DNA from: Marasmius tenuissimus
Lineage: Eukaryota > Basidiomycota > Agaricomycetes > Agaricales > Marasmiaceae
Direction: 5' to 3'
Assembly: GCA_029532415.1 (NCBI GenBank)
Contig: JAQOTA010000069.1
Location: 1,364,001-1,428,000 of the forward strand
Length of the DNA stretch: 64,000 bases
Shown: one piece after another, positions 11,675 to 21,733 of the stretch
Numbering within the stretch: position 1 is the stretch's first letter
Layout of the letters: each line of letters begins with the position of its first letter
Made by a program: the position numbers and the translations under genes
The notes under the pieces: generated by a model
What the model was told of the DNA's origin: nothing
The model's input: only the letters and a program-made list of their open reading frames with translations
The model's database searches: none

Positions 11675-13267
11675 TCATATAGCCTTGAATGAGATATCCA
11701 ACCGAAGTCCAGCATCTCTGAAGTACTGCAGAGGTGTCAAAAATGGTGCTACATCGACCTTCTCCTTCGCCATGATGGTGAGGGTAAACGACTGCAAATG
11801 AGCCACCAATGTCACCGCGTGGTCGCTCGCACTGTCAGGTGCCCTCAATGCAATGGCACTGACAAGTGCTGGTCGACTCGGGGGGGAATGGTGCATCGTG
11901 AAGTCGAGATTTTGAATTACTGGAAGGAAGGATCTTGAGGTCATGTCCTCATGTAAAGTGGAGAAGTGCTTCAGGAAAGCGCAGGTGAAGATCTTATTCG
12001 TTCGAGCTTCACCGTAACAATCCTCGTGGATAGTAAGGCTATTGAGAGTAGGCAGCAACACCAAGAGCGAAATGGTCTCCACGTCTGAGAGAGGTAAGGT
12101 GCGCAGACTGAGTGATGTTATCGGACAGGATGAACAAAGGAGAAAGTCCTTGACAGGATCTAGGTTCCAATGGGTCCAACTTGATATGGAAGGAGGAACT
12201 CCATGGAGTACAATGCTCAACAATGCTGGGAGAGTGGAGGACTGGAAAGGGAATGTTGCGTCCTGTTCGTTGTTTGCGACAATGGATAAGTATTGGAGGT
12301 GGGGGAGGATTATGTGGTTGCCTGACTCTTGCAAAGAGTTATCGGCGTCTCCTCCGACATCTTTCAATGCCAGGCGACGTGCATTTGTACATCTCTGTAA
12401 AAAAATAGCAAGAGCGGCAGAAGCGTGGGATCGAAAGAATGAAAGTGTTGTTGCTTGGTGGAATGGCAGGTCATCCAGATTCCAAAGATTGGGTGCAATG
12501 GTAATGGAAGTAAGGGATGGGAATTCCTGGGTGGCGAGGATGATACGCGACTCATCGCTCAAAATGCCCGACATCTCGAAATGCTTCAAGTTCAATAGGC
12601 GAGTGACAATTTGCTGTAACTGGGGAAGGGCCAAAAGGTAATGGGTGTATTCAAGACGACGCCAGCGGTCTGAGTTTGCAAAAACATTTCCTATGGCTGT
12701 CATTACTTGATTGAGTGTCTCGAAAGGTACAGGCTCGAATATAGCGCCCGCATCGTCGAGTGTTATCGAAAGCGGTGCCGTTTTAGAGTATTTCATGAAG
12801 AGGTCCACAAAGTACTTCAGTCGATCCATTTTTTCCCTTCCTGTCCTGCACCAAATATCGAACCGCACCGATATGGAAGCCCAGAGTTGAGGGACTGACA
12901 AAGCGACCTGATTCCATCGAGCGCATACTCAAGAAAGAACCATAGCCCGTGGAATACCTTTTGTCCCAAAAACCTCTTTCCCACAGGACAATTTGAAAAT
13001 CTCGACAAGGATTTCTGGCGGCATACGGTGAACCGGCGATAAAAGCGAGCTGTACCTCTCCATTTTCTCCTTCAGCACCTCTTCCATGGTCTCCAGTACT
13101 GTTATCCTGGCCTTCAACCTGTTGATTTCACATCGGTAACCTTTGAGCTCCGTCGCTCCGTCGAGGAGATATCGTTTGACAACTTGTCGGTCAGCTGCGG
13201 TCATGGCGTGGTGAAAAAGACTCTGCATATCTTGAGAGGAAGGAATTGTGTTCTGAGTGCTGGTCAT
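11675..13267 (-). pseudogene. F-box/LRR-like protein 2, interrupted by one TGA
   Basis: Reading starts at an ATG at 13267 and runs through a coiled coil (EINRLKARITVLETMEEV) and an F-box (HRMPPEILVEIFKLSCG), then meets TGA at 12929-12931 exactly inside the conserved block that reads LAKICSHW in paralogue 1. The frame continues unchanged as VCARWNQVALSVPQLW and stays open through 400 leucine-rich residues to a stop at 11675. No intron with usable sites spans the stop. The column holds K or M in paralogues, so arginine CGA to TGA is the simplest explanation. Without readthrough only a truncated F-box fragment is made. The C-terminus ends with the family pattern YFRDAGLRLDISFK. Confidence 0.8.
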
Positions 13268-13709
13268 TTTGTTTTCAACGGCGGTGTGGTGGAACAAGAA
13301 CAAAGAACGCGAATCGCGTTGACGCGACTGGCAGTGGAACTCATCACAAATCAAATTTCTCACAATACCAGCTTTCTCTGCCGGGCTGTATTTTTGTTAT
13401 AAGATATCGTCTGTCGCAGCCACGTTATCCACCAAAAATAGTATAATACTATAACACTCGATAAGATCTGCGAGGATAGCAATGAAACCACCCTGACGGA
13501 GACCTTCGTGTATGCAAAGCCTTGAGCGACCTTAAAGCAGTCAAGTATACCTGCATGTGGACTTGTCAAAGTCTAGGAAGCATGGGACACCCCACAACTG
13601 GAACCCTCATCCGCTCATGATATCTTGTGGAGTATGTTCATGCGTTACCAGCATTTCCGAAGCACTTCAGTGCAGTGTAAAGAAAGGAGATACATCCGGC
13701 TTTTCCTTA

Positions 13710-13817
13710 GAGCCTGTTCAGACTCGGTCTGCGGTCTTGGGTCTGACGAATTCTCCAGACCGAAAAATTCCCGCGCGAGTGCACTGCCACTGGCTCACCC
13801 CAAATTCGTAAAATAAT
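13710..13817 (+). repeat. Left terminal inverted repeat of MITE
   Basis: Matches the reverse complement of the right end with a single clear base difference (A at position 11 where the other end has G in a CpG) and small A-run indels at its inner edge. Confidence 0.85.
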
Positions 13818-14164
13818 TGTCCATCCATACACTGTAGTACCCTCTGTAATGAAGCTCTCGCTCTGTTTTATGCTGCTGTAGCTGGTGTTATCAGCTAGTT
13901 ATGCCCTTCTGGACCTGTTTGTACATCATAAGCCTACTAAAAAGAGCCATATCGACGGAAACGACGAATAGTTGGCTGAGGGTCCAAGTTTTTGGTGGTC
14001 AATACCGCTGGAAAGTGCCATATGTTATTCTGAGCGGGCTGAAACTAGTTTCTGTCGCCATCTGTACCCTTATATAGGTCATATATACATTTTAGAAAAG
14101 GATACGCAAGAAAAAAAAGCAGATTGAACGAGGACACGGTGCCAGACGGGGTCGACACTCACGA

Positions 14165-14272
14165 ATTATTTACGAATTTTGGGGTGAGCCAGTGGCAGTG
14201 CACTCGCGCGGGAATTTTTCGGTCTGGAGAATTCGTCAGACCCAAGACCGCAGACCGAGTCCGAACAGGCTC
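14165..14272 (-). repeat. Right terminal inverted repeat of MITE
   Basis: Inverted partner of the repeat at 13710; ends GAACAGGCTC directly before the TTA target duplication. Confidence 0.85.
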
Positions 14273-15356
14273 TTAGCCATGACTGTAAGCGTGGCCGATT
14301 TGAAGTCACATGAAGACCCATCGTCATCGTGTACTCTCGACGCGATAGCACGGATGAGAGATGGTATGTAAAGGGATGAAAGATGTATGACGAGGTCGAG
14401 ATGATTGAGAGCGGAAAGGAAGGAAGAATGAGATGGGATTCGCCGTTGTCTGAGGAGTGAAGCTGCAGGAAAGCTTTGGTGAGAACCTTGTTTTTGCCAT
14501 GTTTCAGGTACCTTGTCAGAGTTGGCACGAGGACCAAAAGTGGGGTGGTTTCCTCATCAGAAGGAGGTACGCTCCCAATCTTGAGCTGGATATAGGACCA
14601 AGGGAAGATGTCCTTGATTAGTACGAGGATCATCGGACTTCAAGGGCAGTCAACGACTGGAGGGTAGAGAACTGGGAGACGGTGGGCACATCTTCCTCGT
14701 TCTCAGTTGTGATCTCAAAAATATCAGAAAAGGGCGATCATGAAAGAGCGAATTAAAATTCTCTCGCATCCTATTCTCGAGATTTACGCCTCTCAGTCCC
14801 GGGGGTCGGTTCCGAAGGCTCTGAAACCCGGGAACCTGATCTGGCAGAGAATAGGTACCGATGAGCAGAGAAGTTGTGACCCCGTCAATCTCGTCCTGCT
14901 TCTCAACCTTCAGGCAATTGAGGTCCTCTGTAAGCGAAATCTTCTTTGAGCGTTGTAAAAATGTAACGAGGAGGGCTCTGTAAATTAAGGGACCAACCTT
15001 CCTCCATTCCCTTCGGTCCGGCCCTCAAAACACGCACAACGATATACGTGGTGTTGACAAGGCAAATAATCCCTTCGACAACCACACACCCTCGAGACAA
15101 CTACGACTGCCGGCGGAGTAAGGTCCTCCCCTTCACAGGTAGAAGAACTTCCGCCCATAATTCCGACGGCAGTCGGTGTACCGGAGAAACTCAAAGGGTC
15201 CCGTATTTCCGTATTTTCCTCTTCAACCCGCTTATCTTGGTGTCTAGCACCGTAATTTCTGCCTTCAGTCTATTGAGTTCGGCCCGATAGCGACATATTT
15301 CTGCCTCCGAGTACAAAAGATATTATTGGAGTACGTTGTGTCGGTCAGAGGGAGAC

Positions 15357-16460
15357 ACCACGTCGAAATAGGTGGTTTATGTTCAGAGGGAATTTCACGT
15401 AGACATTTAGAGGCTGGTCATTGGTTATTATCGAGTCCGAGGTGAGTACCGGTCCTGGGATGGATTGAGGGAGCTCAACGGATGACAAGTGTTATGCAGG
15501 TCGTGGTCTGGTGCCAAGTTTCAAGATGACCGCGTGTCTTTGTCAGCGCCCGTCTCATTGCTCTCAACCCGGTCCCTCATGTCAAGGCGCGCTCAACACA
15601 CGAATTCAGGAACTTGAAAATCTCTACATATCACTCTTGCAAGCTGCCACGAGCCTCATGTACAATACACATGGAAATACTGAGATTGTGGTGAATATTT
15701 ACGAGTTGATGATTGAATGATCTATAAAGATCTCCAACAAACCACATTTTCAGATGCGTCTTCAGTGGATCCAGTGCACGATTCGAGAAATGTCATGGTG
15801 AGGCATTCCATACAACAGCGAGTAAATGTACTTAACACTCATATATTCATTGTAGAGGAAAAGGGGAGGGTGGTATAACACGGGTACATGGTTGTCAAGT
15901 AGCCTCGGTAGAGATCAAAATCAGCGACGAATTTCGACGGTATCCGACGGATCCTAGCGAACAAAACGAAACAAGCATCCTACCATACCGGTCACCCATC
16001 AGAACGCGTCAGATAGTACTCATATAGCGGAACGGATGCGCCTTCACCTGACGAGTTCTGACGATTCTTGGGGGCGCTTCCATCACTTTGCCAGGTAGCG
16101 CCAACGGATTTTCATCGGGCATCAAAGAGCGTCCCATTAGCCAAGGAGGAAAGCCACTGGGCACTGCGCTATGCCATCCAGCGGAACCCAGGGAGGGAGA
16201 GAGCTACAAAGTGCTATACATGTAGGTCCCTACCTTTATCCAGCTTCAACCTGGGGGGGCAAATACTGCTTTGTGAATGCTTGTTCAAGTCCCTGCACAT
16301 TGATGTGATCAGGACTGGTGCAGGCTCGCTATTTGGTCATATGGGGGAGTCTTGTGGTGTGGTTTCATGTGCGCCTTGGGCGCGTCCCGACTCCCCTCTG
16401 CCCGGGACTCTTTAACTAGTCTCTCAAATGTCCCTTGTCACGTTTATCACCAAGGTTCTG
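15357..16460. other. Intergenic, no gene seen
   Basis: Separates the F-box relics from GMC gene 1. The last ~100 bp (CATGTGCGCCTTGG at about 16,367 onward) resembles the upstream region of GMC gene 2 near 21,526, so the promoter was duplicated with the gene. The remainder shows no supported feature. Confidence 0.4.
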
Positions 16461-16462
16461 CG

Positions 16463-16470
16463 TATAAAAA
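16463..16470 (+). promoter_or_regulatory. TATA box of GMC gene 1
   Basis: TATAAAAA, 60 bp before the ATG, within a block (ATCACCAAGGTTCTGCG upstream) conserved at the same place before GMC gene 2. Confidence 0.6.
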
Positions 16471-16522
16471 CCAAGACAGCCAGCTGCGTATGCAGCACCT
16501 TCCTCCTCTCTTCGCGATCGCC

Positions 16523-19460
16523 ATGTTCTCGCAGGCACGATTGACTGTTTCCTTGCTTGCCGCCGCAATCGCTCTGGCAAAACCCGCCGGCGAGCCATAT
16601 GACTACGTGATCAGTATGTCTCTCGCTATCTCTGTTTCGCATTGAGATACTGATCTGAGGTAATCTCGACACCAGTCGGAGGGGGTACCGCAGGTTTCAC
16701 TGCCGCTGTACGGCTGACTGAGAATAGCAACATCAGAGTGGCTGTCATCGAAGCAGGTGGAACGTGGGTCAAAGCTTGGTCAATGCGTCTCGTACGGTGA
16801 TCTGAAGCGAGCTACTCTAGTGGTATCGGAAAGTAAGTCGCATCTCGCTCTACTGCCACGGTCGTCTCTTTGAATTATCACCAAAAGCCCCAACATCACC
16901 GATCTGCGGAACCGTCAGCTGAACTCGGGCACTGAAGTAGACTGGTAAAGACGTTAGTTCCCTAGCCGCATGGGCTAGAGTACTAATGTTTCACTATCAA
17001 CGACAGGCAGCTCCCAACGGTACCCCAGACCTCCGCTGGTGGCCGAATCTACACACACACTCAAGGCAAGACACTCGGTGGTAGCAGCGCAATCAACGGG
17101 GCCGTTTATTTTCGACCTGATGTTCGTGAGTTTGACGCCATCGAAGCCCTTGGCGCGAAGGGGTGGTAAGGGTCATTTCAAAAAATCATCTGAGCCTTGA
17201 CGCGTGAACTTTGACGGTTCCACTAGGACTTGGGAACGATTTCTGGAATACTTCAAGCGAAGCGAACACTTCACCGCCACCGGCGAGACTTTCGGACTCG
17301 AGCCAAATGCTTCAGCTCATGGAGCGGGTGGGCTTATTCACGTTTCCTTCCAGCATAATGTTTCAAGGCAGGTGGACATGGGGTGATCGAACGTCCTGAA
17401 AGGGTGACTTACTGTTATCTTCGCGGCTTCTTCGCCGAATACGCCATTCCCACAATCCAGAACATCGATCAGCCACTGAACGGCGACAACAGCGATGGTA
17501 ACACTGTCGGAGCCACATCTCAGCAATTCGTAAGTTATCTTCACTTTTTTTGATCGGACTTAGGAGTGCCATTGACGTATGATAATGTACGTGCGCAGTC
17601 TATCTATGATGGAACATACAACCGTTCCTACGTTGCAAACACGTACTGTAAGTGAGAATCTCATGTTACCGGAGTCTAACCTGGTCACCTCCCGTGGATT
17701 TCCCGAATCAGAACCGAGAAAACTTGAAGGTCTTCACGGATAGCTTGGTCTCTAAGATTATTTGGGGTGAGGACGAGGATGGTCTGGCTATTGCAACCGG
17801 AGTCGAGTATATTACCGATAATAGAATAGGGTCCTTGGTACGTCTCGTGTTGATACCCCATTCACACGGTTCTGATCTCTCTCACAGAGCGCCAAGAGCA
17901 TCATCGTCAGTGCAGGCGCATTGAACACACCCAAGCTCCTTGAGCTCAGTGGAATTGGTAATGCTTCTCACCTTGAGAGGTGTGTGACGCCATATCCTGG
18001 CAGGTGATGCGTCATGAATGCTTAAGCATAACAACCTAGCCTTGGTATTGATGTCAAGGTCGACAACACGGGTGTTGGGAATAATCTACAGAACCGTACG
18101 TGCTCCCTGCAACTGAGGTTTTCCCTGATCGGCTAACCAGACAGCCCCTTATAGATATCAGTAGCAATGTCGCGTTCAAGCTCAAGGATGGCGTGGTCAA
18201 AGGATCGGAAACCCAAGCAGCAATCATCGACCTCGTCTCGGCGCAACAGCTTCTGACCGAAGAGGATCAGGCCAAGTCTACTGAGATCCTTTCGACGGCT
18301 GTGAGTCTCGGTGGTTCAGTTTGGGGTCACCTCGAGCATCGTACTCATCCTCCTTCCCAGAACAACCCAGTTTCTCAGTCTCAGTTCAATGCCTCGAAGA
18401 AATTGATTGCTGATGGGCTTCCGCAGATTGAGATCAACTGGGTATGTACTTGAAATCGCGAAACCCCCTCACTGCCCAGTGTTAATAGCTTCTACAGAGC
18501 TTGCAAAACAGTTCGGACGGAAGAGTGACACTCCAGTTCACCAATACAGTACTCCACACTATCTCCTGCGGTTTCATCGTACGTGGTATATTTTTGTCAT
18601 GGACCTTGGGATACTGACCGAAGGACCATAGCACGCCAACTCGTCGGACCCTCAGACGAAGCCTACGATTAACCCCGACTAGTAAGCTTCATACGATATC
18701 TTGCCTTAAACGTAATCTTACCACCTCCCTCTTCAGCTTGTCTTCAGTACACGATCTATATTACCTCGCGAGGTCTATCCTCTATGTCCGCAACTATACT
18801 GCCACAGAACCGCTCGCCAGTCTCATCGAATGTACGTTCGTCCCTCGTTGGCATGTACTCTACTTGTTGACATTTCTCACAGCCGAAATCGCTCCTGGAG
18901 CGAACTACACTACCGCTGAGGATGTTGAACAATGGGTAGTACCCAACTTTTGGACTATGTATGGTTCTGCCTCTTTTCTCCAGCTGTCCATCGCTGAATC
19001 TGGAGATTTAGGTCTCACTTCGTCGGGACGGCAGCTGCGCGTAAGCCCAAGGATCTTTCACCGGTTGTCTCTCAATCACTGACTTTCGTGCGAATGATCT
19101 AGTCCCCAAGGAAGATGGCGGTGTCGTCGATCCCGAGACCCTCGTGGTGGTGAGTAGCCTGTCCGTGATGGTGTATCCCTAACTCGTCTCGCTGACATCG
19201 CTTTTCTAGTACGGTACCAGGTCAGTACTCTCTAAATGAATTCGGTACCCATTGTTGACGTTCAGCTGGTCGTTTTCGACTCAGCAACGTGCGAGTCGTT
19301 GACTGCTCTGTCATTCCCTTTCTTCCTGGCATCCACACGGAGGTTAGCTTTTTCGACTTCATAGCTGATGCCCAGAGCTCACGTATTTTTGTGATCGTAG
19401 TCGATTGCGTACGCCATTGGAGAATGGGCCGCAGATATTATCAAGCGAGAGAACGATTAG
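16523..19460 (+). CDS. Secreted GMC oxidoreductase 1 (splice site damaged)
   Basis: A many-exon gene of the glucose-methanol-choline family. It opens with a signal peptide (MFSQARLTVSLLAAAIALA), then the FAD Rossmann motif IIGGGTAGFTAA split by the first intron. GMC signature 1 ([13 protein letters not shown]), signature 2 ([17 protein letters not shown]) and the C-terminal HFVGTAA / [18 protein letters not shown] region with the catalytic-site histidines follow. Such enzymes oxidise alcohols or sugars and release H2O2. Compared with GMC 2, one intron (from 17368) lost its AG acceptor: TTATCTTCTTAG became TTATCTTCGCGG. A GT donor at 17372 and a CCAG acceptor ending 17460 would keep frame while deleting ~11 residues, so it may still be expressed in altered form. 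No internal stop was seen. Confidence 0.75.
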
Positions 19461-19581
19461 ATATACATGTTAGACAAATCCTAAGTAGTATTATTTGTGA
19501 GATATACGATGCCCTGCACGAACTAGATCGGTCTCAAGTATGCGTTATGAAAATCGACACTGCCCATTGCATACTGGCGAA

Positions 19582-21183
19582 TCAATATGGGTACCCGAAT
19601 ATCTCCACTCTCAGTCCAGCGTCTCGGAGATAATACAAAGGCTCCAAAGAGGGGACCTGAGTATCACGCATTTCAAGGGTCAGGAACCGCAGGCAATCGA
19701 CGCCCACGCCAGACTCTGCTGGTAGCCATCGCGAGGTCACTGCTTCCAGCAGTGCATCCGTGTCGAGTGATCGGCCATAGATCGACAATGTCAACTCGGA
19801 GAGATGGGGAAGGAAGGGGGAGTCGGAATCACATCTCTGATGAGAGGATAACTGCCTCAATAGAGTACGTGAGACACACTCGTTTTGTCGAGTGCCACCA
19901 TATCCTCGGCTTTCCTCGAGGCGAAGCACCTTGAGTGTCGGGAGAAGTCGTAGGAAGGGAATGACCGTGTCCATGTCGGCCCTATACTCGTCCGAAACTT
20001 GTATAGTTAGATGTGTGATATTGCAAGATGATCGGCGTAGGAAATCAGCGAACGCTTCGACAACCAGGTGTGTTTCGTCTCCCGTAATGGACAGAGCCGA
20101 GACCTTGGGGAGTGAAAGACACTGGAAAATTGAAATGCTGTTCGAGTCGGCACGAAAGGCGTTGAACCCCTTTACTGTGAAAGATCTGACGAGAGGGACG
20201 ACGACAGGGAGGTCAGTCGAGATGGCGAAGGGGGCCAACTCGAGGGTTAGATCTTCTACCCCCGAGCATGGACGCAAGACGTCTACCGCCTTTTGGATAG
20301 ATCCGGAGTAACCTGAGAAATCCAGCCTTTTGACCTGCTGCCACGGCACGAGCAGCATGACAGGAATTACATCCTCCCTGAGGCTAATGGATGTTAGGGA
20401 AGGGCAGCCGCTGAGAGGGCGTCCAGACCAGAACCGTCCGGGTAAGGCAAGGTGTTTTAAAGAGGAAAGATTTGAGAAAAGTGAATATAACGTTTGGTTA
20501 TCGGACGCCAGTGTTTGTCCAGAGATATTCAGGCTCCTCCAGCGCTGGGCCGTTGGGAACAGCACATCGCACAACCGGCGCACAGCAATGTAACTGCGAG
20601 TTTCTGAGGGCGAACTGAGTACAAAGTTCAGGTCCAGATCCAATTGAGTGGATTGGGAGCGTTTCAAGAAGAGCTGAACGATGCGTGCCAGCCGTGATGT
20701 TTCTACTTCCATGTCCGTAGCCACATGTCGTGTTCCCTCGTCTTCGTCATACTCTTCGTCATACATCCAGTCTTCCAATTGGAGACTGACGTATGACCAC
20801 AAAGAAGGCGTTGAGAGGATGATTTCGCGCCATCGACCACATACCATGGAAAGGGTGAAGACGGTAGGAGCCTGTGTGCGTGAAATTCGCTCGTGATAGG
20901 ACTTCCCATGAATTGCATGCTTGAAGATATTTGCCAGCATTTCCGTTGGCAGTCGATGAACCGGCGCCAACAGAGACCGAAACCTCTGTATCTTGTGTGT
21001 CAATCGACTTCGTTTGTTCTCCAACGACAAAAGAGTAGCCTTGAGCTTGTTGATCTCAATTTCATGGCACCGTAACTCTTTTTCAGCATCCCGAAGCTGT
21101 TCGGAGACCAATGATTGCTCGGAAGAAGAGATGCAGCTTCGCAGAAGGCGCTGGACATTGGGTAAAGGTCCGTCGTTATTCAT
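19582..21183 (-). CDS. F-box/LRR-like protein 4, intact
   Basis: A single-exon frame of 533 residues on the strand opposite its GMC neighbours. It has an N-terminal coiled coil (EKELRCHEIEINKLKATLLSLENK), an F-box (HRLPTEMLANIFKHAI, about residues 73-88) followed by VCGRWREIILSTPSLW, then leucine-rich sequence with serine/aspartate-rich turns. It ends YYLRDAGLRVEIFGYPY, the family tail. Expected role: SCF ubiquitin-ligase substrate receptor, target unknown. It is the only one of four paralogues in the window without a lesion. The start at 21183 matches the paralogues' layout. The 3' end lies ~120 bp from the GMC 1 stop, convergent. Confidence 0.85.
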   Translation of the reverse strand: MNNDGPLPNVQRLLRSCISSSEQSLVSEQLRDAEKELRCHEIEINKLKATLLSLENKRSRLTHKIQRFRSLLAPVHRLPTEMLANIFKHAIHGKSYHERISRTQAPTVFTLSMVCGRWREIILSTPSLWSYVSLQLEDWMYDEEYDEDEGTRHVATDMEVETSRLARIVQLFLKRSQSTQLDLDLNFVLSSPSETRSYIAVRRLCDVLFPTAQRWRSLNISGQTLASDNQTLYSLFSNLSSLKHLALPGRFWSGRPLSGCPSLTSISLREDVIPVMLLVPWQQVKRLDFSGYSGSIQKAVDVLRPCSGVEDLTLELAPFAISTDLPVVVPLVRSFTVKGFNAFRADSNSISIFQCLSLPKVSALSITGDETHLVVEAFADFLRRSSCNITHLTIQVSDEYRADMDTVIPFLRLLPTLKVLRLEESRGYGGTRQNECVSRTLLRQLSSHQRCDSDSPFLPHLSELTLSIYGRSLDTDALLEAVTSRWLPAESGVGVDCLRFLTLEMRDTQVPSLEPLYYLRDAGLRVEIFGYPY

Positions 21184-21670
21184 ATGGGCAGCCGCAGCGG
21201 AGAGTTGGCGGAGAATCTGGGTACCGTGAAGTTATTTGAGGATGTTGAGCAAAAATGATCAATGCTTGGAATAACCTACTATGGTAGCAGTACGTGAACC
21301 GAAATCTTTGAGGGCTCCAATATGATGGAGGAGGGGCCAAGAAAGAGGTCTTGGGCGTGAGGCCCAGTGGCCGTTGCACCCGGCCGGGATAAAGTTGAAT
21401 CTTATCTGACCTGATCTTATCTTTTTTCCGGTATGAATAGTTCCGTGGCTGATAAATGCTTATCAATATGATGGCTTGTTCCTTTTCTCCTTGACACCAT
21501 TGTGCCACTGCTTGCAATACTCTTCATGTGCGCCTTGGCCCTAGTGGGGCATCTCTCTACATACGTAGGTAGTTGCCAGGCACGGCCCGAAATTCTTTGG
21601 TATTCGAATTTTCCCCTCAGCCTGAAATGGTTTTCCGAAAGTCCTTCGTCACTTTTATCACCAAGGTTTT
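21184..21670. other. Shared upstream region of F-box 4 and GMC 2
   Basis: Divergent intergenic region of about 550 bp. Its right half (from about 21,526) resembles the GMC 1 promoter; the rest shows no gene. Confidence 0.4.
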
Positions 21671-21674
21671 TGCG

Positions 21675-21680
21675 TATAAA
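21675..21680 (+). promoter_or_regulatory. TATA box of GMC gene 2
   Basis: TATAAA, 59 bp before the ATG, in the same conserved context as GMC gene 1 (TTTATCACCAAGG upstream). Confidence 0.6.
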
Positions 21681-21733
21681 AACCAGGATGGCCACCTCCT
21701 TATGCAGCACCCACCACTCTTCCTCTCTTCGTC

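Larger units (their letters stand above)
13710..14272. mobile_element. Tourist/PIF-Harbinger-type MITE
   Basis: A 563 bp element with ~105 bp terminal inverted repeats starting GAGCCTGTTC, flanked by TTA on both sides (13707-13709 and 14273-14275). A 3 bp TWA target duplication and a G-rich GxGCCTGTT-like terminus are hallmarks of PIF/Harbinger elements. The 350 bp core has no coding frame, so it is non-autonomous and would be moved by a transposase elsewhere. It sits inside F-box paralogue 3. Confidence 0.85.
13600..15356 (-). pseudogene. F-box paralogue 3, decayed and split by a MITE
   Basis: Pieces of the same family appear in order on the minus strand. The coiled-coil start YRAELNRLKAEITVLDTK lies at about 15,290-15,240, the F-box entry SPVHRLPSELWAEV at about 15,190, and leucine-rich fragments (PPSDEETTPLLVLVPTL) near 14,590-14,530. 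The tail TLTVMAK breaks off at the MITE and continues beyond it as EKPDVSPFFTLH. There are several frameshifts and stops, including TAA where a glutamine codon is expected (CAA to TAA). Removing the MITE and one TTA copy restores the paralogues' sequence across the junction. Confidence 0.8.

Noticed and set aside
12929..12931. F-box 2 stop as part of a mini-intron starting GTATGC
   Set aside because: The nearest AG gives a 21 bp intron, too short to splice, and the stop precedes the donor.
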